Counted from the first letter of the stretch, positions 8,491 through 18,588 are shown. The stretch is DNA of 64,000 nucleotides from CAIPBY01 sp041671305 (GCA_041671305.1 JBAZBX010000001.1:1-64000); one strand, 5' to 3'. Notes: generated by a model from the letters alone, not told the origin. A program made the numbers and translations.

Positions 8491-8775
8491 TTACTCCGAA
8501 ACGGGCTCGGAGGATTGCTTGGCCATGGCCGCCATAAGCTCTGGTAGCGTGCCGTAGGCCTGCTTAATGTCATTGAGCGTAATCGTAACTGCCTCCCCGG
8601 TTTTCATCCCCAACCTTACTACGTGCCCACAGAAGTCACTCTGTGCCTTTCCCCTCCGTAGTAAAGACGACATCATTTCAACGGAAAAATGGGAGATATA
8701 CAACGCCCTCCCATCATTCAGAATAACGAAGCAGCCGGCTTCTTTTTCCGTTGCGAGTCGCAAAAGTGAATTCAT
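8491..8775 (-). CDS. small GC-rich gene, unknown function
   Basis: I choose the ATG at 8775 because AAGGG lies about ten bases upstream; the frame stays open to 8868 with two further possible starts. The 94-residue product begins MNSLLRLATEKEAGCFVIL and has alternating strands and helices (FVILNDGRALYISHFS, VRLGMKTGEAVTITL, DIKQAYGTLPELMAAMAK). It resembles no family I know. It is a monocistronic unit with its own terminator, and it shares the SD use and higher GC of the other orphan genes in this window (4150, 45666, 54501, 63132). Confidence 0.55.
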   Translation of the reverse strand: MNSLLRLATEKEAGCFVILNDGRALYISHFSVEMMSSLLRRGKAQSDFCGHVVRLGMKTGEAVTITLNDIKQAYGTLPELMAAMAKQSSEPVSE

Positions 8776-8930
8776 GCTCAGTTCCCTTCTCTCTTCAGTT
8801 GGTTTCACAGGCATCATCCAAATAATGCCTGATTCAATCAAATCAAATATAGGTAATATGCACGTCAACCATTATAATATCCCAGTCTTAAATGTACTAA
8901 ATAAAATTAACACCAACGATTAGTCTACCA

Positions 8931-8961
8931 TAAAAAAAGAAACTTGGCAAGTGCGACCAAG
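8931..8961 (-). terminator. intrinsic terminator after tgt
   Basis: CTTGG (8961-8957) pairs with CCAAG (8947-8943) across a nine-base loop, followed on the minus strand by TTTCTTTTTTT. Confidence 0.7.
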
Positions 8962-8989
8962 CCCTTTCAAAGAAAAAATATATTTATAT

Positions 8990-10114
8990 CTACATTTTTC
9001 CACTGCGAATTTCTTTTCTGATCTCGGACATTAGTTTCAGATAAAATCCTACGTTATTGATAGTGGCTAGTCTCATACCCAAGGGCTCCCCCGTCTTAAA
9101 TAGATGATGTAAATACGCCTTGGAGTACTGTTTCAAATCAGAATCATTTACAGAAAAAAAGTCATTCCTGTATTTAGCGTTGGCCATATTTATGGTGGTA
9201 TAAAAATTCTTCTGACCAACGGACTTTCCCTTATTCCATAAATACAATCTTCCGTGCCTAGCTTCTCTTGTGGGAATAACACAATCAAACATATCTATGC
9301 CTTTTTTGACTGATTCAACAATATTTTCCGGCGTTCCTACTCCCATGAGATACCGAGGCTTTTTCTCTGGCATGGCCGGAGCTAAATAATCAAGCACATC
9401 ATACATCTGCAAATTGCTTTCACCTACTGCTAATCCCCCGACCGCATAACCGTCAAAGTCCAATTCCACTAATTCTTTCAAACTTTTGAGACGTAAATCT
9501 TGAAAAATTCCACCCTGGATTATCCCAAAAAATAGTTGCTTCGCCCCGCCGTAGCCTTTGGCGGAGGAAGGTTCCACGGAACTGCCTCTAGATATGGCAA
9601 ATTTGGCCTGTTTTGCCCACTGGGAGGTCGTTTCAACTGCTTGAGCCACTTCTTCCCTTTTGGCCGTGGAACTAGGACAAACGTCTAAAATCATAGCAAT
9701 GTCCGAACCAATCACCTTTTGAATATCCAAAACGCTTTTGGGAGTAAGCAGATGCTTGGAGCCATCTATATGCGATCGGAACTCCACTCCACCAGGCAGA
9801 ATCTTTCTAATTTTTGAAAGTGAAAAAACTTGAAATCCTCCAGAGTCAGTGAGAATTGGTCCTGGCCAATTCATAAATTTATGAAGTCCTCCGGCCTTCT
9901 TCATGATCTTCATGCCCGGCTGAAGATACAGATGATATGTATTGGACAAAATAATTTCTGCACCAAGATTTTTTATCTCATCAGTATCTAAATTCTTCAC
10001 CGCCGCTTTGGTGGCAATCGGCATAAAAAACGGCGTAGAGATTTCTCCGTGCGCTGTTTTTAATTTTCCCAAGCGAGCTTGAGACTTTTGAGATTTTTTC
10101 AGTAGTTTAAACAT
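8990..10114 (-). CDS. tgt: queuine/preQ1 tRNA-ribosyltransferase, zinc site missing
   Basis: Exchanges guanine 34 for a queuosine precursor in tRNAs with GUN anticodons. At 374 residues it is near full length: TDSGGFQVFSL (Asp90), GGLAVGE, and the nucleophile in MFDCVIPTR (Asp277). The C-terminal zinc-binding motif of bacterial TGTs (CxCxxC followed by a His) is not there. Residues 319-337 read FFSVNDSDLKQYSKAYLHH, so the three cysteines and a few residues are deleted while the following SKAYLHHL is kept. Residues 176-192 (RGSSVEPSSAKGYGGAK) look like a small insertion encoded by GC-rich DNA. The stop codon of the upstream gene overlaps its start at 10114, so it ends the surface-protein operon. 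It fits with the transporter at 793-1455. Confidence 0.94.
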   Translation of the reverse strand: MFKLLKKSQKSQARLGKLKTAHGEISTPFFMPIATKAAVKNLDTDEIKNLGAEIILSNTYHLYLQPGMKIMKKAGGLHKFMNWPGPILTDSGGFQVFSLSKIRKILPGGVEFRSHIDGSKHLLTPKSVLDIQKVIGSDIAMILDVCPSSTAKREEVAQAVETTSQWAKQAKFAISRGSSVEPSSAKGYGGAKQLFFGIIQGGIFQDLRLKSLKELVELDFDGYAVGGLAVGESNLQMYDVLDYLAPAMPEKKPRYLMGVGTPENIVESVKKGIDMFDCVIPTREARHGRLYLWNKGKSVGQKNFYTTINMANAKYRNDFFSVNDSDLKQYSKAYLHHLFKTGEPLGMRLATINNVGFYLKLMSEIRKEIRSGKM

Positions 10115-12138
10115 TATTGTACAATACCATTTAAATCTCCCATAATCGGATCCTTAAACGCCGTGGTGATGGCCTTTACAGACTTACTGACGTTTGCGCC
10201 AGTTGTCAAATCAATAGCAGTCAAATCAACCTGCGGAATTAAAATTAAAACCTTACCGATGTCGTTTATGGTTGGCGTGATGTTTAAATTAAAATCCACT
10301 GCCGTATTTTGAGCTGATTTGGGTAATTTAGAAATAGTCCAGAGCAATTTTCTAGTCTTGGCATTATAAATCACGTCACCGGTATTGTGGTTTTCTTTGC
10401 CAGCCCAGGTCACGTTTTTGGGAAGTACGGCAGAAACCTGAATATTGGCCATATCATGCAAATTGTTAATCAACTCAAATTTAACATTATATCCTGATTC
10501 CTCATCCGCTTTGGGCGCAATATTGCCGGAACCAAGCGCAATATTGTCTTCATTATAATATCTGGCGGAAGCAGTGAGTCCAATATCTGAATTAATAGAA
10601 TTAGTAATAACCTTAGTCTTGCCGAGAGATCCCAAGCTGGTTGAAGTAGCTGACTTGCCGAAAGCTTCAACAAAACTTTCCACACTGAATTTACTGACAC
10701 TCTTATCCACAACCACGGAAGAATCCTTTACTCGGACTTGCCAATTTATAGTTCCTTCTGCCCCTGGAGCAATTTTGAGCAACTGCGGAATTTGCTTGCC
10801 AGTCCAAGTGACGGAATTGCCACTTACCGTTCCACCTCCATCACCCTGATAAGTCGTCCAGTCTATTATTTGAGAATCTAAGTTCGCTTTTATTTGAACG
10901 TTGGACAGTTCGCTTTGACCGGTGTTTTTGAAACCCAAGGAATAGATAAGCAAGTCTCCAAAATTTATAGATTGGTCTTCACCAGAACCATTAACCACCA
11001 ATTGCAAATTCAATTGATCCTTGGCGACTGTCGTAGCTAGCGCCTGTTCATTTTGCAAATAATAATCACCGTTGTTATTCAAATTAACTTTGGCGGAAAA
11101 TGCCTGGTTGCCGGAATCAAGAATTGAACCGTAATTTCCCGAGATCTTAATTTTTGTTTCCGAAGAGGTGGAATTGGTGCTAGTTGAAAGCGAATCCAAT
11201 CTGGCAATTGTCCAAATATTATTGCCACCGCTATCAGGCGTAGGACTGGAAGAGGCAAAAGTAAATCCCGATGGATATTGCACAATCACTTGCAAATTAT
11301 TCAAAGTTGAACTGCCAGTATTACTTATAAACAAAGTGTACTCTGCACTTTGATTGGCCATGATTTTATCAGGACCAGTAACGGTCAAGCCAACAGTTGA
11401 AGACGAGATCAAGGCATCGGCGTAAGCTTCTTGCTGATAACTGGCATTGACGCTGGCCGGTTTGTAGCTCATATTTGCCTTGAACGTCTTGGTGGTATTA
11501 ATGGAATCAGTCAAGATTCCTGAAATTTCTACGACTTGTGTTTCTCCACTTTTGAGGACACTGAAATTCCAAGCATTCTTGTTTTCTCCCATGGCTTTCG
11601 GGGAGGAAGAAACGAATTGAAAATTATCCGGATAGGTCGCGGCTAACTTCAAATCATACAAATCTGTTTTTTCATTATTTATAATCGTCAGCTTATATAA
11701 TCCTTCCTGTCCCGAGACCACGCTCAGTGGAGGTTCTATCTTGAGAATTACATTTTTATTGGTAAATGACGTATTGCCACTGAGGTTATTAAACATCCAA
11801 AATCCTACACCAGCCATGACAAGGAGAACAAACAAAACCGCGATCAAAGAATAAGTGATGGTTTTCCACAATGGCCTTTGCGTCCTTTCTAATTTGGTTA
11901 AATCAGGAATTTCTCCATTGCCGTTGGTATAGACTTCTACCAAATTTTTCTGAATATCTTTCTTGCCAGAAGTTAACTTGTGTTTAAAAAATCCAATTTT
12001 CTTGTTGTTCTTTTTTTCTATAAGCCCGGCAAGATCATCTTGCATGGTATCAACTTCATTTTTGAATACGACTCCATCTTCTTCTCCTTTTTCTACAGGT
12101 TCGTGACTGTGATGATGAAATTTTTTCTTATCTGGCAT
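10114..12138 (-). CDS. membrane-anchored surface protein with DUF11/Ig-like repeats
   Basis: 674 residues. A charged His-rich cytoplasmic start (KKKFHHHSHEP) is followed by one transmembrane segment at about 92-115 (LIAVLFVLLVMAGVGFWMF) and a long exterior part with four or so beta-sandwich repeats. Each has a line such as SGQEGLYKLTIINNE or NQSAEYTLFISNTGSSTL, typical of DUF11/CARDB-like adhesive repeats. It overlaps tgt by one base and follows the DUF4012 gene by 14 bp, so the three probably form one operon. A role in the cell envelope or cell contact is inferred from domains only. Confidence 0.75.
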   Translation of the reverse strand: MPDKKKFHHHSHEPVEKGEEDGVVFKNEVDTMQDDLAGLIEKKNNKKIGFFKHKLTSGKKDIQKNLVEVYTNGNGEIPDLTKLERTQRPLWKTITYSLIAVLFVLLVMAGVGFWMFNNLSGNTSFTNKNVILKIEPPLSVVSGQEGLYKLTIINNEKTDLYDLKLAATYPDNFQFVSSSPKAMGENKNAWNFSVLKSGETQVVEISGILTDSINTTKTFKANMSYKPASVNASYQQEAYADALISSSTVGLTVTGPDKIMANQSAEYTLFISNTGSSTLNNLQVIVQYPSGFTFASSSPTPDSGGNNIWTIARLDSLSTSTNSTSSETKIKISGNYGSILDSGNQAFSAKVNLNNNGDYYLQNEQALATTVAKDQLNLQLVVNGSGEDQSINFGDLLIYSLGFKNTGQSELSNVQIKANLDSQIIDWTTYQGDGGGTVSGNSVTWTGKQIPQLLKIAPGAEGTINWQVRVKDSSVVVDKSVSKFSVESFVEAFGKSATSTSLGSLGKTKVITNSINSDIGLTASARYYNEDNIALGSGNIAPKADEESGYNVKFELINNLHDMANIQVSAVLPKNVTWAGKENHNTGDVIYNAKTRKLLWTISKLPKSAQNTAVDFNLNITPTINDIGKVLILIPQVDLTAIDLTTGANVSKSVKAITTAFKDPIMGDLNGIVQ

Positions 12139-12152
12139 AATTTTATATGTAA

Positions 12153-15020
12153 TTATTTTTTTATAAAATTTACGTAGTACAAAGAATCTCCCTCAAACTT
12201 ACCAGAATAAATTAATTGGTTTTCTTGAGAACTTAATCCGGCAGAAAAATCAACCGGCTTGATACTACTGGGATACTCAATCTCGCTGGTGAGCTCAACA
12301 TTGTTTTGCCCCGGCTGTTTCTGCATTAGAATTCTATAAAAATCAGATTTATTCGGATTGGAAAAGGCTGCGCCGATAAAATTTCCCAAACCGCCAATCT
12401 TTTTCAAATCCAACTTATATGGTAATTTATAAGTTATGACCGCTTCCCTGTTTTGACCAGCGGGAACGGTAAGCCAATTGGCAAAAACGGTTTTTCCGCT
12501 TTCATTATAAATATTGGTACCGGAATTACCATCAACTAATGCATTATTTTCCGCTTCTAATTTTGAATTAGGTTTTAAATAATCCTCTAATTTCGTGCTA
12601 GAGCTAATTGCTTTATCAAAGCCCGCCACCGTGAGCAATTGACTTCCCTGAGGTACATAGATGCGAAGGTAATCCGTGCTTGTCTGCTTGGTAAAAAACG
12701 AATCAGTCGGACCAAAATGATACCGATTAATTAAAACCGTATCAATAATGGAACCATCATCACCAATTGAGGCCTTATGATAAATTTTTTGATTAACAAC
12801 ATTATCGGTTTTACCGCCTCCAATATTGGTAGAAACAACACTAAGATAATCAAATGATGCGTCCTTGAGGCGTCCATCATAGTTGCGGTCATAAACAAAT
12901 TTTTGAAGCGTCGGATCTGTCATATAAATCATAATCTCTCTCTTGGACAATCCATTTTTAACCGCCGACGCCAAGGACAAATATTTATCCGGAGTAGAAT
13001 CAAATAATCTTTTTAGTAGTTCCGAGGATAAATCACCCAGAATTTTCTTGGGCTTGGTCTTGTCAGTGCTTTCTAATTCTATGCTTTTTTGCAGTTCTGA
13101 TTCATAATTCTCGGCGGTGATAGTTTTGCCATAACCGGGAAGATCAACGGGACCAAGTATGGCAATTAAATCTTTCATCCAGCCTGAATTAATAGTTATT
13201 ACGCCATCAATAGTGGGTCCTCCGCTTTTATTATAAAAATCCATAATATTCTGAGCCGAAGTCGGATAATCCGGCCACCAATTAGCATCATGGAATTCCC
13301 ATCTGGCATTTATCTTTTGCAACGCTTTTGGCGCTTGCCACAACTCAGTCAATCTGGCTCTGGCCGTATAAGAACCGTCTTCCGGAATGGTAATTTTGTC
13401 TATTTTGCCGGACTTGAAATCCACCAAAGCATAACTTCCCATAAATCCTCCGGTCGCCCGAAGTTCATTATCATTTTGAAAAACAACCAAGTATCTCTTC
13501 AGATCATTGTCCCCCAAAAAACTTATGCCAAAATCCAAACTGGAATTTAATTCTTTGAGGCTATCAAGGAAAACCGGCAACCATTGCCCTATTTGATTAA
13601 ACTGATCCCTCTTGCCCTCAGGAATATCATTTAAATCAATGTTTTTATAATTATTTTGGGCGGTTTCCAATTGGTTTAAAGCCAGAATACTTTCTGCCTG
13701 AAAACTCTTTATTTTGGTCGTTAGTGAAGTGTCATTTTGAATGATCAAGCCGTTCAAACCGCTAAGCAGATGTCCTCCGGCACTGGAAAGATTATCACCC
13801 AATTCCAGTATGTTTTTGCCACTTTTGAAAGTATTGCCAACGGGCGAAGCGTCAGCCAAAATTGTAAGTAGAGAATCAATCTGTTCAAGTTGTTTCTGCG
13901 CTGAGACAAACTTTTCATTGGCAGATGACAATCCCTGCTCCGCTCCGGTCAGATTGAAGCCGATAAGAGCCGACTTGGCCATATCAATGTCCGAGAGAGC
14001 GGACTCCGCTTGTCCCAACACTTGACCCTTGACCTCAGAAACTTTGTGAAAATAGCCATTTATTTTGAACGGCAAAATAACCACCAGAGCAACCACTGCG
14101 AAACTCAAAGCCGGTTTCCAAATGGCTGAAAATCTAAAACTCACTATCGGCCTATTTGACTTAAAATCATTGATCTTTTTCTTCTTAACACTGTGCACAT
14201 CACGCTCCAGAAATAAATCATTGTGTTTGTTGTATGACTTTATCTGCTCCGGATCAAAATAACAATCATCACCATAATTCATATTTATTTCTTCATAAAC
14301 AGCCTGCGTTGGCGCTGATGGCTCTTTTGCTTCTTCAGTAAATACCTTAGAATCAAAGCTTATGACTTCATCTTTGGCCAAAGCTGACTTCCAGCCGAAT
14401 ACAGAATATTTAAAAAGCCATTTTATAAAAACAAATATTCTGCCGATTTGCGCAAAAATAAAAACAATAAAATTTATAAATGAAATCTGCTTAACGCGAC
14501 CCCACAAACCATCACCCGAATCATCTATTTTTTTATCCGGAAAAATTTTCGGATTTGACGCCAATCGCGCTCTCTGGACGCTCATTCTAAAATTAGAAAT
14601 ACCCGCTTTTCCTAACTTCTTAAATAACTTCAAAATTTCGCTATTTTCCAGCATTATAAAAGTAAAAATGTGAGTTTTGTGAAGAATTTTACCTCCGGGC
14701 AAATCTTCATAGCTAATTTCCGGCTTATGGTTTGAAGGCTTAATTTTCTCAATATGCTTATGGCCGGATAAATTCATCAGATGCGGAGAGGTGTAAAAAT
14801 CCAAAGGATTCTTGGCTATAAAAATATTTATTTCCTTGTTTAATTTGGGAGAAATCTTTACCTGCTGTTTGTCTTTTTCAAACAAAACAAGCTTGGCTTT
14901 GGAAGTAGCCAGCATATTTTTAATTCTTTTGGGCAAAATAGGCTTCTGGGACTTACTTTTTTGCAATAAATTATCCTTTGTTTTGCCAACTTTCTTACTG
15001 ATTGTCTTTTTCTTTGTCAC
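12153..15020 (-). CDS. DUF4012-domain membrane protein
   Basis: 955 residues starting with GTG at 15020. A very basic N-terminus of about 200 residues is followed by two hydrophobic segments (around FIVFIFAQIGRIFVFIKW and FAVVALVVILPF), a coiled/helical stretch, and the DUF4012 domain (LVVFQNDNELRATGGFMGSY, WWPDYPTSAQNIMDFY, DGVITINSGWMKDLI). DUF4012 proteins are common in Patescibacteria and lie near polysaccharide genes. The exterior domain resembles LytR-CpsA-Psr-type envelope proteins only loosely. The neighbouring glycosyltransferases support a role in surface glycan assembly, but the activity is unknown. Confidence 0.85.
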   Translation of the reverse strand: MTKKKTISKKVGKTKDNLLQKSKSQKPILPKRIKNMLATSKAKLVLFEKDKQQVKISPKLNKEINIFIAKNPLDFYTSPHLMNLSGHKHIEKIKPSNHKPEISYEDLPGGKILHKTHIFTFIMLENSEILKLFKKLGKAGISNFRMSVQRARLASNPKIFPDKKIDDSGDGLWGRVKQISFINFIVFIFAQIGRIFVFIKWLFKYSVFGWKSALAKDEVISFDSKVFTEEAKEPSAPTQAVYEEINMNYGDDCYFDPEQIKSYNKHNDLFLERDVHSVKKKKINDFKSNRPIVSFRFSAIWKPALSFAVVALVVILPFKINGYFHKVSEVKGQVLGQAESALSDIDMAKSALIGFNLTGAEQGLSSANEKFVSAQKQLEQIDSLLTILADASPVGNTFKSGKNILELGDNLSSAGGHLLSGLNGLIIQNDTSLTTKIKSFQAESILALNQLETAQNNYKNIDLNDIPEGKRDQFNQIGQWLPVFLDSLKELNSSLDFGISFLGDNDLKRYLVVFQNDNELRATGGFMGSYALVDFKSGKIDKITIPEDGSYTARARLTELWQAPKALQKINARWEFHDANWWPDYPTSAQNIMDFYNKSGGPTIDGVITINSGWMKDLIAILGPVDLPGYGKTITAENYESELQKSIELESTDKTKPKKILGDLSSELLKRLFDSTPDKYLSLASAVKNGLSKREIMIYMTDPTLQKFVYDRNYDGRLKDASFDYLSVVSTNIGGGKTDNVVNQKIYHKASIGDDGSIIDTVLINRYHFGPTDSFFTKQTSTDYLRIYVPQGSQLLTVAGFDKAISSSTKLEDYLKPNSKLEAENNALVDGNSGTNIYNESGKTVFANWLTVPAGQNREAVITYKLPYKLDLKKIGGLGNFIGAAFSNPNKSDFYRILMQKQPGQNNVELTSEIEYPSSIKPVDFSAGLSSQENQLIYSGKFEGDSLYYVNFIKK

Positions 15021-15145
15021 CGTAATAATTTTTGAGAAAAAATAATTTAAGATTTAATATTATTATAACATAAAATGACATTTGAGAACAACTAAAATGT
15101 CATTGTTTGTGGATAACTAATTTTTACAATTTTATTCCGAATTTG

Positions 15146-16273
15146 CTATTTTTGAGAATAGACAGAGATTATTTCTTGCGCGCATTTTTGCCAGGAAAAT
15201 TTCTGGAAGTTGGCTAATCCCTTCTGGATCAATTGCTCTCGCAAGCTCTCATCACTAGACGCCAAAATAATTTTATCTTTTATATCAGTGGCATCCTCGG
15301 GATCAAAATACAGTGCTCCATCGCCAAGCACTTCCGGCAAACAGGATTTATTGGAAGAAACAATTGGCAAACTGCTAGCCTGCGCCTCCAAAGGCGGAAG
15401 TCCAAATCCCTCCATTAAACTAGGAAATACATATAATTTGGCTTTTTGATAAAGACAGGACAATTTAGCGTCATCCAGATATCCTGCAAAAATTATTTTT
15501 GATAAATTTTCTTGATTTAAATTTTCTTGAGCAAATTTTTTGGTTTGCTGATAAAAATAACCATCCTTTCCCACCAACACTAACTGCCAGTCCGACCGTT
15601 CACTAAGCAATAAATCAAAAGCCAAAACTAATTTTTCCAAATTTTTATGCGGATAGGCAGCTCCAACATAAAGTAAAAAATTATTTTTTATACCGATTTC
15701 CCTAATTACTCTCTCACAATCAGACGCATCAATCTTTTCCAAATCTGCTCCTTCATATATTACGCTTATTTTCTCCGGCTTTATTTTCAAAGTTTTTATA
15801 ATATCCTCTTTGGAAAAATTTGAAACGGTAATCACTCTAACGGCTCTACTCGCTGCCTGAGAAATTATTATATTATAAAAAAATAATTTTATTTTGTATA
15901 AAAACGGATTAAGCATGCTAGCACGACTAGTCGGATAATGCGTAATAATCAAATCATGAATAGTGGTAATAAATTTCCGACGATAAAGCAAAGGAACATT
16001 GAAATGCATAAAATGCACCAGATCTAATTTATATTTATTCAATAGAAATGGAAATAACAACTGTTCCTGCCAAGAGTAAGCCCTAAAATCAGCAACGACT
16101 TTTTGAAAATTGGAATTCTTGGGCTGATACGAATCCATTTCTTCAGCGCGTAAAAACACAAAATATTTATTCTCGTGATCAATTTTTTCCAAGTGGGAAA
16201 TAACTTCCTGCGTATATCTGCCATTACCGCGATGCTTGATGCCATATAATCTGGCGTCTATTCCTATTTTCAT
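15146..16273 (-). CDS. glycosyltransferase family 4 (GT4)
   Basis: Retaining GT-B glycosyltransferase of 375 residues. The N-terminus MKIGIDARLYG and the glycine-rich RGNGRYT form the acceptor-side Rossmann start. ITTIHDLIITHYP and VITVSNFSKEDI are typical interdomain segments. The C-terminal half has FLLYVGAAYPHKNL and the EX7E motif in EGFGLPPLEAQ. It acts on an envelope glycan, probably at the inner face of the membrane. It lies five bases from the next GT4 gene in one operon. Donor and acceptor cannot be told. Confidence 0.92.
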   Translation of the reverse strand: MKIGIDARLYGIKHRGNGRYTQEVISHLEKIDHENKYFVFLRAEEMDSYQPKNSNFQKVVADFRAYSWQEQLLFPFLLNKYKLDLVHFMHFNVPLLYRRKFITTIHDLIITHYPTSRASMLNPFLYKIKLFFYNIIISQAASRAVRVITVSNFSKEDIIKTLKIKPEKISVIYEGADLEKIDASDCERVIREIGIKNNFLLYVGAAYPHKNLEKLVLAFDLLLSERSDWQLVLVGKDGYFYQQTKKFAQENLNQENLSKIIFAGYLDDAKLSCLYQKAKLYVFPSLMEGFGLPPLEAQASSLPIVSSNKSCLPEVLGDGALYFDPEDATDIKDKIILASSDESLREQLIQKGLANFQKFSWQKCAQEIISVYSQK

Positions 16274-16277
16274 ATTT

Positions 16278-17378
16278 TTATTTAAAAATATTAATAATAT
16301 CCTCTGCCGTTTTATGCCAACTAAACTCCTTGGCTCTCTCTAAACCCAATTTAATATATCTATTTCGCAGTTCGCTATCGCCCATCATATTTTCCATAGC
16401 GACTTTAATTTCATTTAAATTATTCGGATCAACCAGCAATCCCGCTTCTCCTACAACTTCCAACTGCGAAGAATTGGCTCCGGCGATTACCGGGCAACCG
16501 CAAGCCATGGCTTCAATCAAAGGCAACCCAAAACCTTCGTAATGCGATGGATAAATCAAAAAATTTGCCAAATTGTATAATGCCGGTTTATCTTCTTCAT
16601 CTATGTATCCCAGCAGTCTAATTCTATTATCACCTTGGACTAATTTATGAATTCCCTCATTTTTCCAACCAGACGCTCCGGCGATTATAAGTGTCATATC
16701 CCCCTCCAACAGCCTAAATGACTCAACAATACTTTCAATATTTTTCCTCGGTTCAAACGCCCCAACAAAAAAAATAAAATTTTCCGGAAGATTGTACTTT
16801 TTCGCCACAGAAATTAGTCTCTCATCATTCTCGTCATAAACTTTATAAATATTCGTCACGCCTAAATAAACTACCCGTATTTTTTCTTCCGAAATCTTCA
16901 ATAATCTGATCAAATCTGATTTAGTGCTTTTGGAATCAGTAACTATCAAATCCACATCCTTCAAAATTTTTCCAAGAATTAATTTATGCCACCAAAGCGT
17001 CTTGAAAGAAAAAAATTCTGGAAATATTAAAAAAGACAAATCATGAATTGTAAGAATTTTCTTAGCTTTTTTCGGCCAAGAGATAAAGTTCAGATTCGGC
17101 GACCAAAAGATATCCACAGCGCCAATCATCTTCTCTAAATTGACTAAATTGAAATAGTTTAGAATGGAAAAAATTTTATTGGGATAATGAAATCCTTTAT
17201 ATGTTATATTTTCACCTTTAAATTTTGGCAATTCTACTTTTTTGGAGGAGTTATAAAATAAGATATATTCATTCTCATGATCAAGTTTAAATAAATTTTC
17301 CAAAACATTATAAGTATACCAACCAACGCCAGAATAATTGGAATTCATCAGACATCTGATGTCTATGCCTATTCTCAT
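16278..17378 (-). CDS. glycosyltransferase family 4 (GT4)
   Basis: 366 residues, GT-B fold. MRIGIDIRCL and YSGVGWYTYN form the N-terminal domain start; ILTIHDLSFLIFPEF and VTDSKSTKSDLI are interdomain segments. FIFFVGAFEPRKNIE and YEGFGLPLIEAMACGCPVIAG carry the nucleotide-sugar binding EX7E motif. It is a paralog of the gene downstream and lies nine bases after the third GT4 gene, so the three are likely translated from one mRNA. Strongly AT-rich like its neighbours. Confidence 0.92.
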   Translation of the reverse strand: MRIGIDIRCLMNSNYSGVGWYTYNVLENLFKLDHENEYILFYNSSKKVELPKFKGENITYKGFHYPNKIFSILNYFNLVNLEKMIGAVDIFWSPNLNFISWPKKAKKILTIHDLSFLIFPEFFSFKTLWWHKLILGKILKDVDLIVTDSKSTKSDLIRLLKISEEKIRVVYLGVTNIYKVYDENDERLISVAKKYNLPENFIFFVGAFEPRKNIESIVESFRLLEGDMTLIIAGASGWKNEGIHKLVQGDNRIRLLGYIDEEDKPALYNLANFLIYPSHYEGFGLPLIEAMACGCPVIAGANSSQLEVVGEAGLLVDPNNLNEIKVAMENMMGDSELRNRYIKLGLERAKEFSWHKTAEDIINIFK

Positions 17379-17387
17379 ATTACGGAA

Positions 17388-18491
17388 TTAATTTATATCT
17401 ATGGAAAATTCCTTGAGTTCCCCCACCAAATTAATAATGTTCTGTTTGAATTTATCGTTGCTGAATTGAAGGGAATGCTCTCTTATCTTCTCGGGATTAT
17501 ATTTCCCAGCCCTAAATCTGATTATCCTGTCGGCCACATCCTCCCAAATCTGCTCCTCAAAAAACTCTCCGGTGAGACCCTCAACCACTGTTTCCAGAGC
17601 GCCACCCGCTTTGTAAGCTATTACCGGCCTACCGCAAGCCATGGCCTCCACGGCCGTAATGCCGAAATCTTCTTCCTGAGGGTTAATATAAGCAATACAA
17701 TCTTCAAATAATTTTATTTTTCTCTCTTCTCCGATTCTGCCCAAAAATTCCACGTTATTCTTGGCCATCTTTTTCAAATGCTTCATTTCCGGACCAACGC
17801 CAAAAACCTTGAGCGGAATTCCCAGCCGGGAAAATGCCTTCACTGCCAAATCAATTCTTTTGTATGGCACCAATCTCCCTCCAGCCAGATAATATTTTTT
17901 GGGATTATTGGAAATTTGATATTTATGAACATCTACCGGAGGATAAATCACTTCACTGTCCCGATGATAATATTTTTTGATTCTTTGGTTGACATTGTTA
18001 GAAACAGCCACAAAATAATCAACTCTCTCAGCCGCCAATCTGTCCCAAGTTCTCAAACGATTGAGAGCAAAAGAAATCATTTTTTTGACCACAGGATTGA
18101 CTTTTAATTCCTGAAGATAGGAATGGGTATTAGTCCACAAATACCTCGTCGGTGTATAGCAATAGCAGAGATGCACGCTTCCAGGCTTGGTGATAACTCC
18201 CTTGGCAAAAGAGGAAGAACTGGAAATAATTAAATCATAATCCATCAAATCCAAGCTTTCTATGGCCATGGGCATAAATGGTAGCCACCATTGATAGTGA
18301 GAGACGCCAAAAGGAGACCTCTGTAAAAATGAAGTATTCACCTTAATACCGGAAAAGTGCTGACTGGTATTTTTTTTGTCATAAATTAACGTAAAAATAG
18401 GCGCTTGAGGAAATATTTCCTTGAGTGCCACCACTACCCTTTCAGCTCCTCCATCTTGAGCTAAATGATCATGAACTATAGCGATTTTCAT
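17388..18491 (-). CDS. glycosyltransferase family 4, WbaZ-like
   Basis: 367 residues. MKIAIVHDHLAQDGGAERV, the HLCYCYTPTRYLW segment and YLAGGRLVPYKRIDLAVKAF are the pattern of WbaZ-type mannosyltransferases in O-antigen/exopolysaccharide clusters. The C-terminal EDFGITAVEAMACGRPVIAY carries the EX7E pair. It is the first gene of the three-GT4 operon, separated from the upstream sugar transferase by a terminator. Mannose transfer is an inference from family resemblance. Confidence 0.88.
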   Translation of the reverse strand: MKIAIVHDHLAQDGGAERVVVALKEIFPQAPIFTLIYDKKNTSQHFSGIKVNTSFLQRSPFGVSHYQWWLPFMPMAIESLDLMDYDLIISSSSSFAKGVITKPGSVHLCYCYTPTRYLWTNTHSYLQELKVNPVVKKMISFALNRLRTWDRLAAERVDYFVAVSNNVNQRIKKYYHRDSEVIYPPVDVHKYQISNNPKKYYLAGGRLVPYKRIDLAVKAFSRLGIPLKVFGVGPEMKHLKKMAKNNVEFLGRIGEERKIKLFEDCIAYINPQEEDFGITAVEAMACGRPVIAYKAGGALETVVEGLTGEFFEEQIWEDVADRIIRFRAGKYNPEKIREHSLQFSNDKFKQNIINLVGELKEFSIDIN

Positions 18492-18523
18492 TCCTCTATT
18501 TTAGATGATTAAGCCTCTTTTGG

Positions 18524-18588
18524 CAAATACAGAGAATACTCTGTATTTGCTCCTCGGCTCTGAACTACAAAAGATTACTTTTGTAGTT
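18524..18588. repeat. two adjacent perfect palindromes
   Basis: CAAATACAGAG / CTCTGTATTTG (18524-18549) and AACTACAAAAG / CTTTTGTAGTT (18563-18588, two-base mismatch in the loop) lie side by side between the sugar transferase and GT4 genes. Hairpins of this kind with TCGCTCTACGTCGC flanks resemble the repeat tracts at 21335 and 26555 in style but not in sequence. Confidence 0.5.

Noticed and set aside
18524..18588. Adjacent palindromes as integron attC sites or CRISPR-like repeats
   Set aside because: They differ in sequence from each other, lack spacer periodicity and attC R/L boxes.
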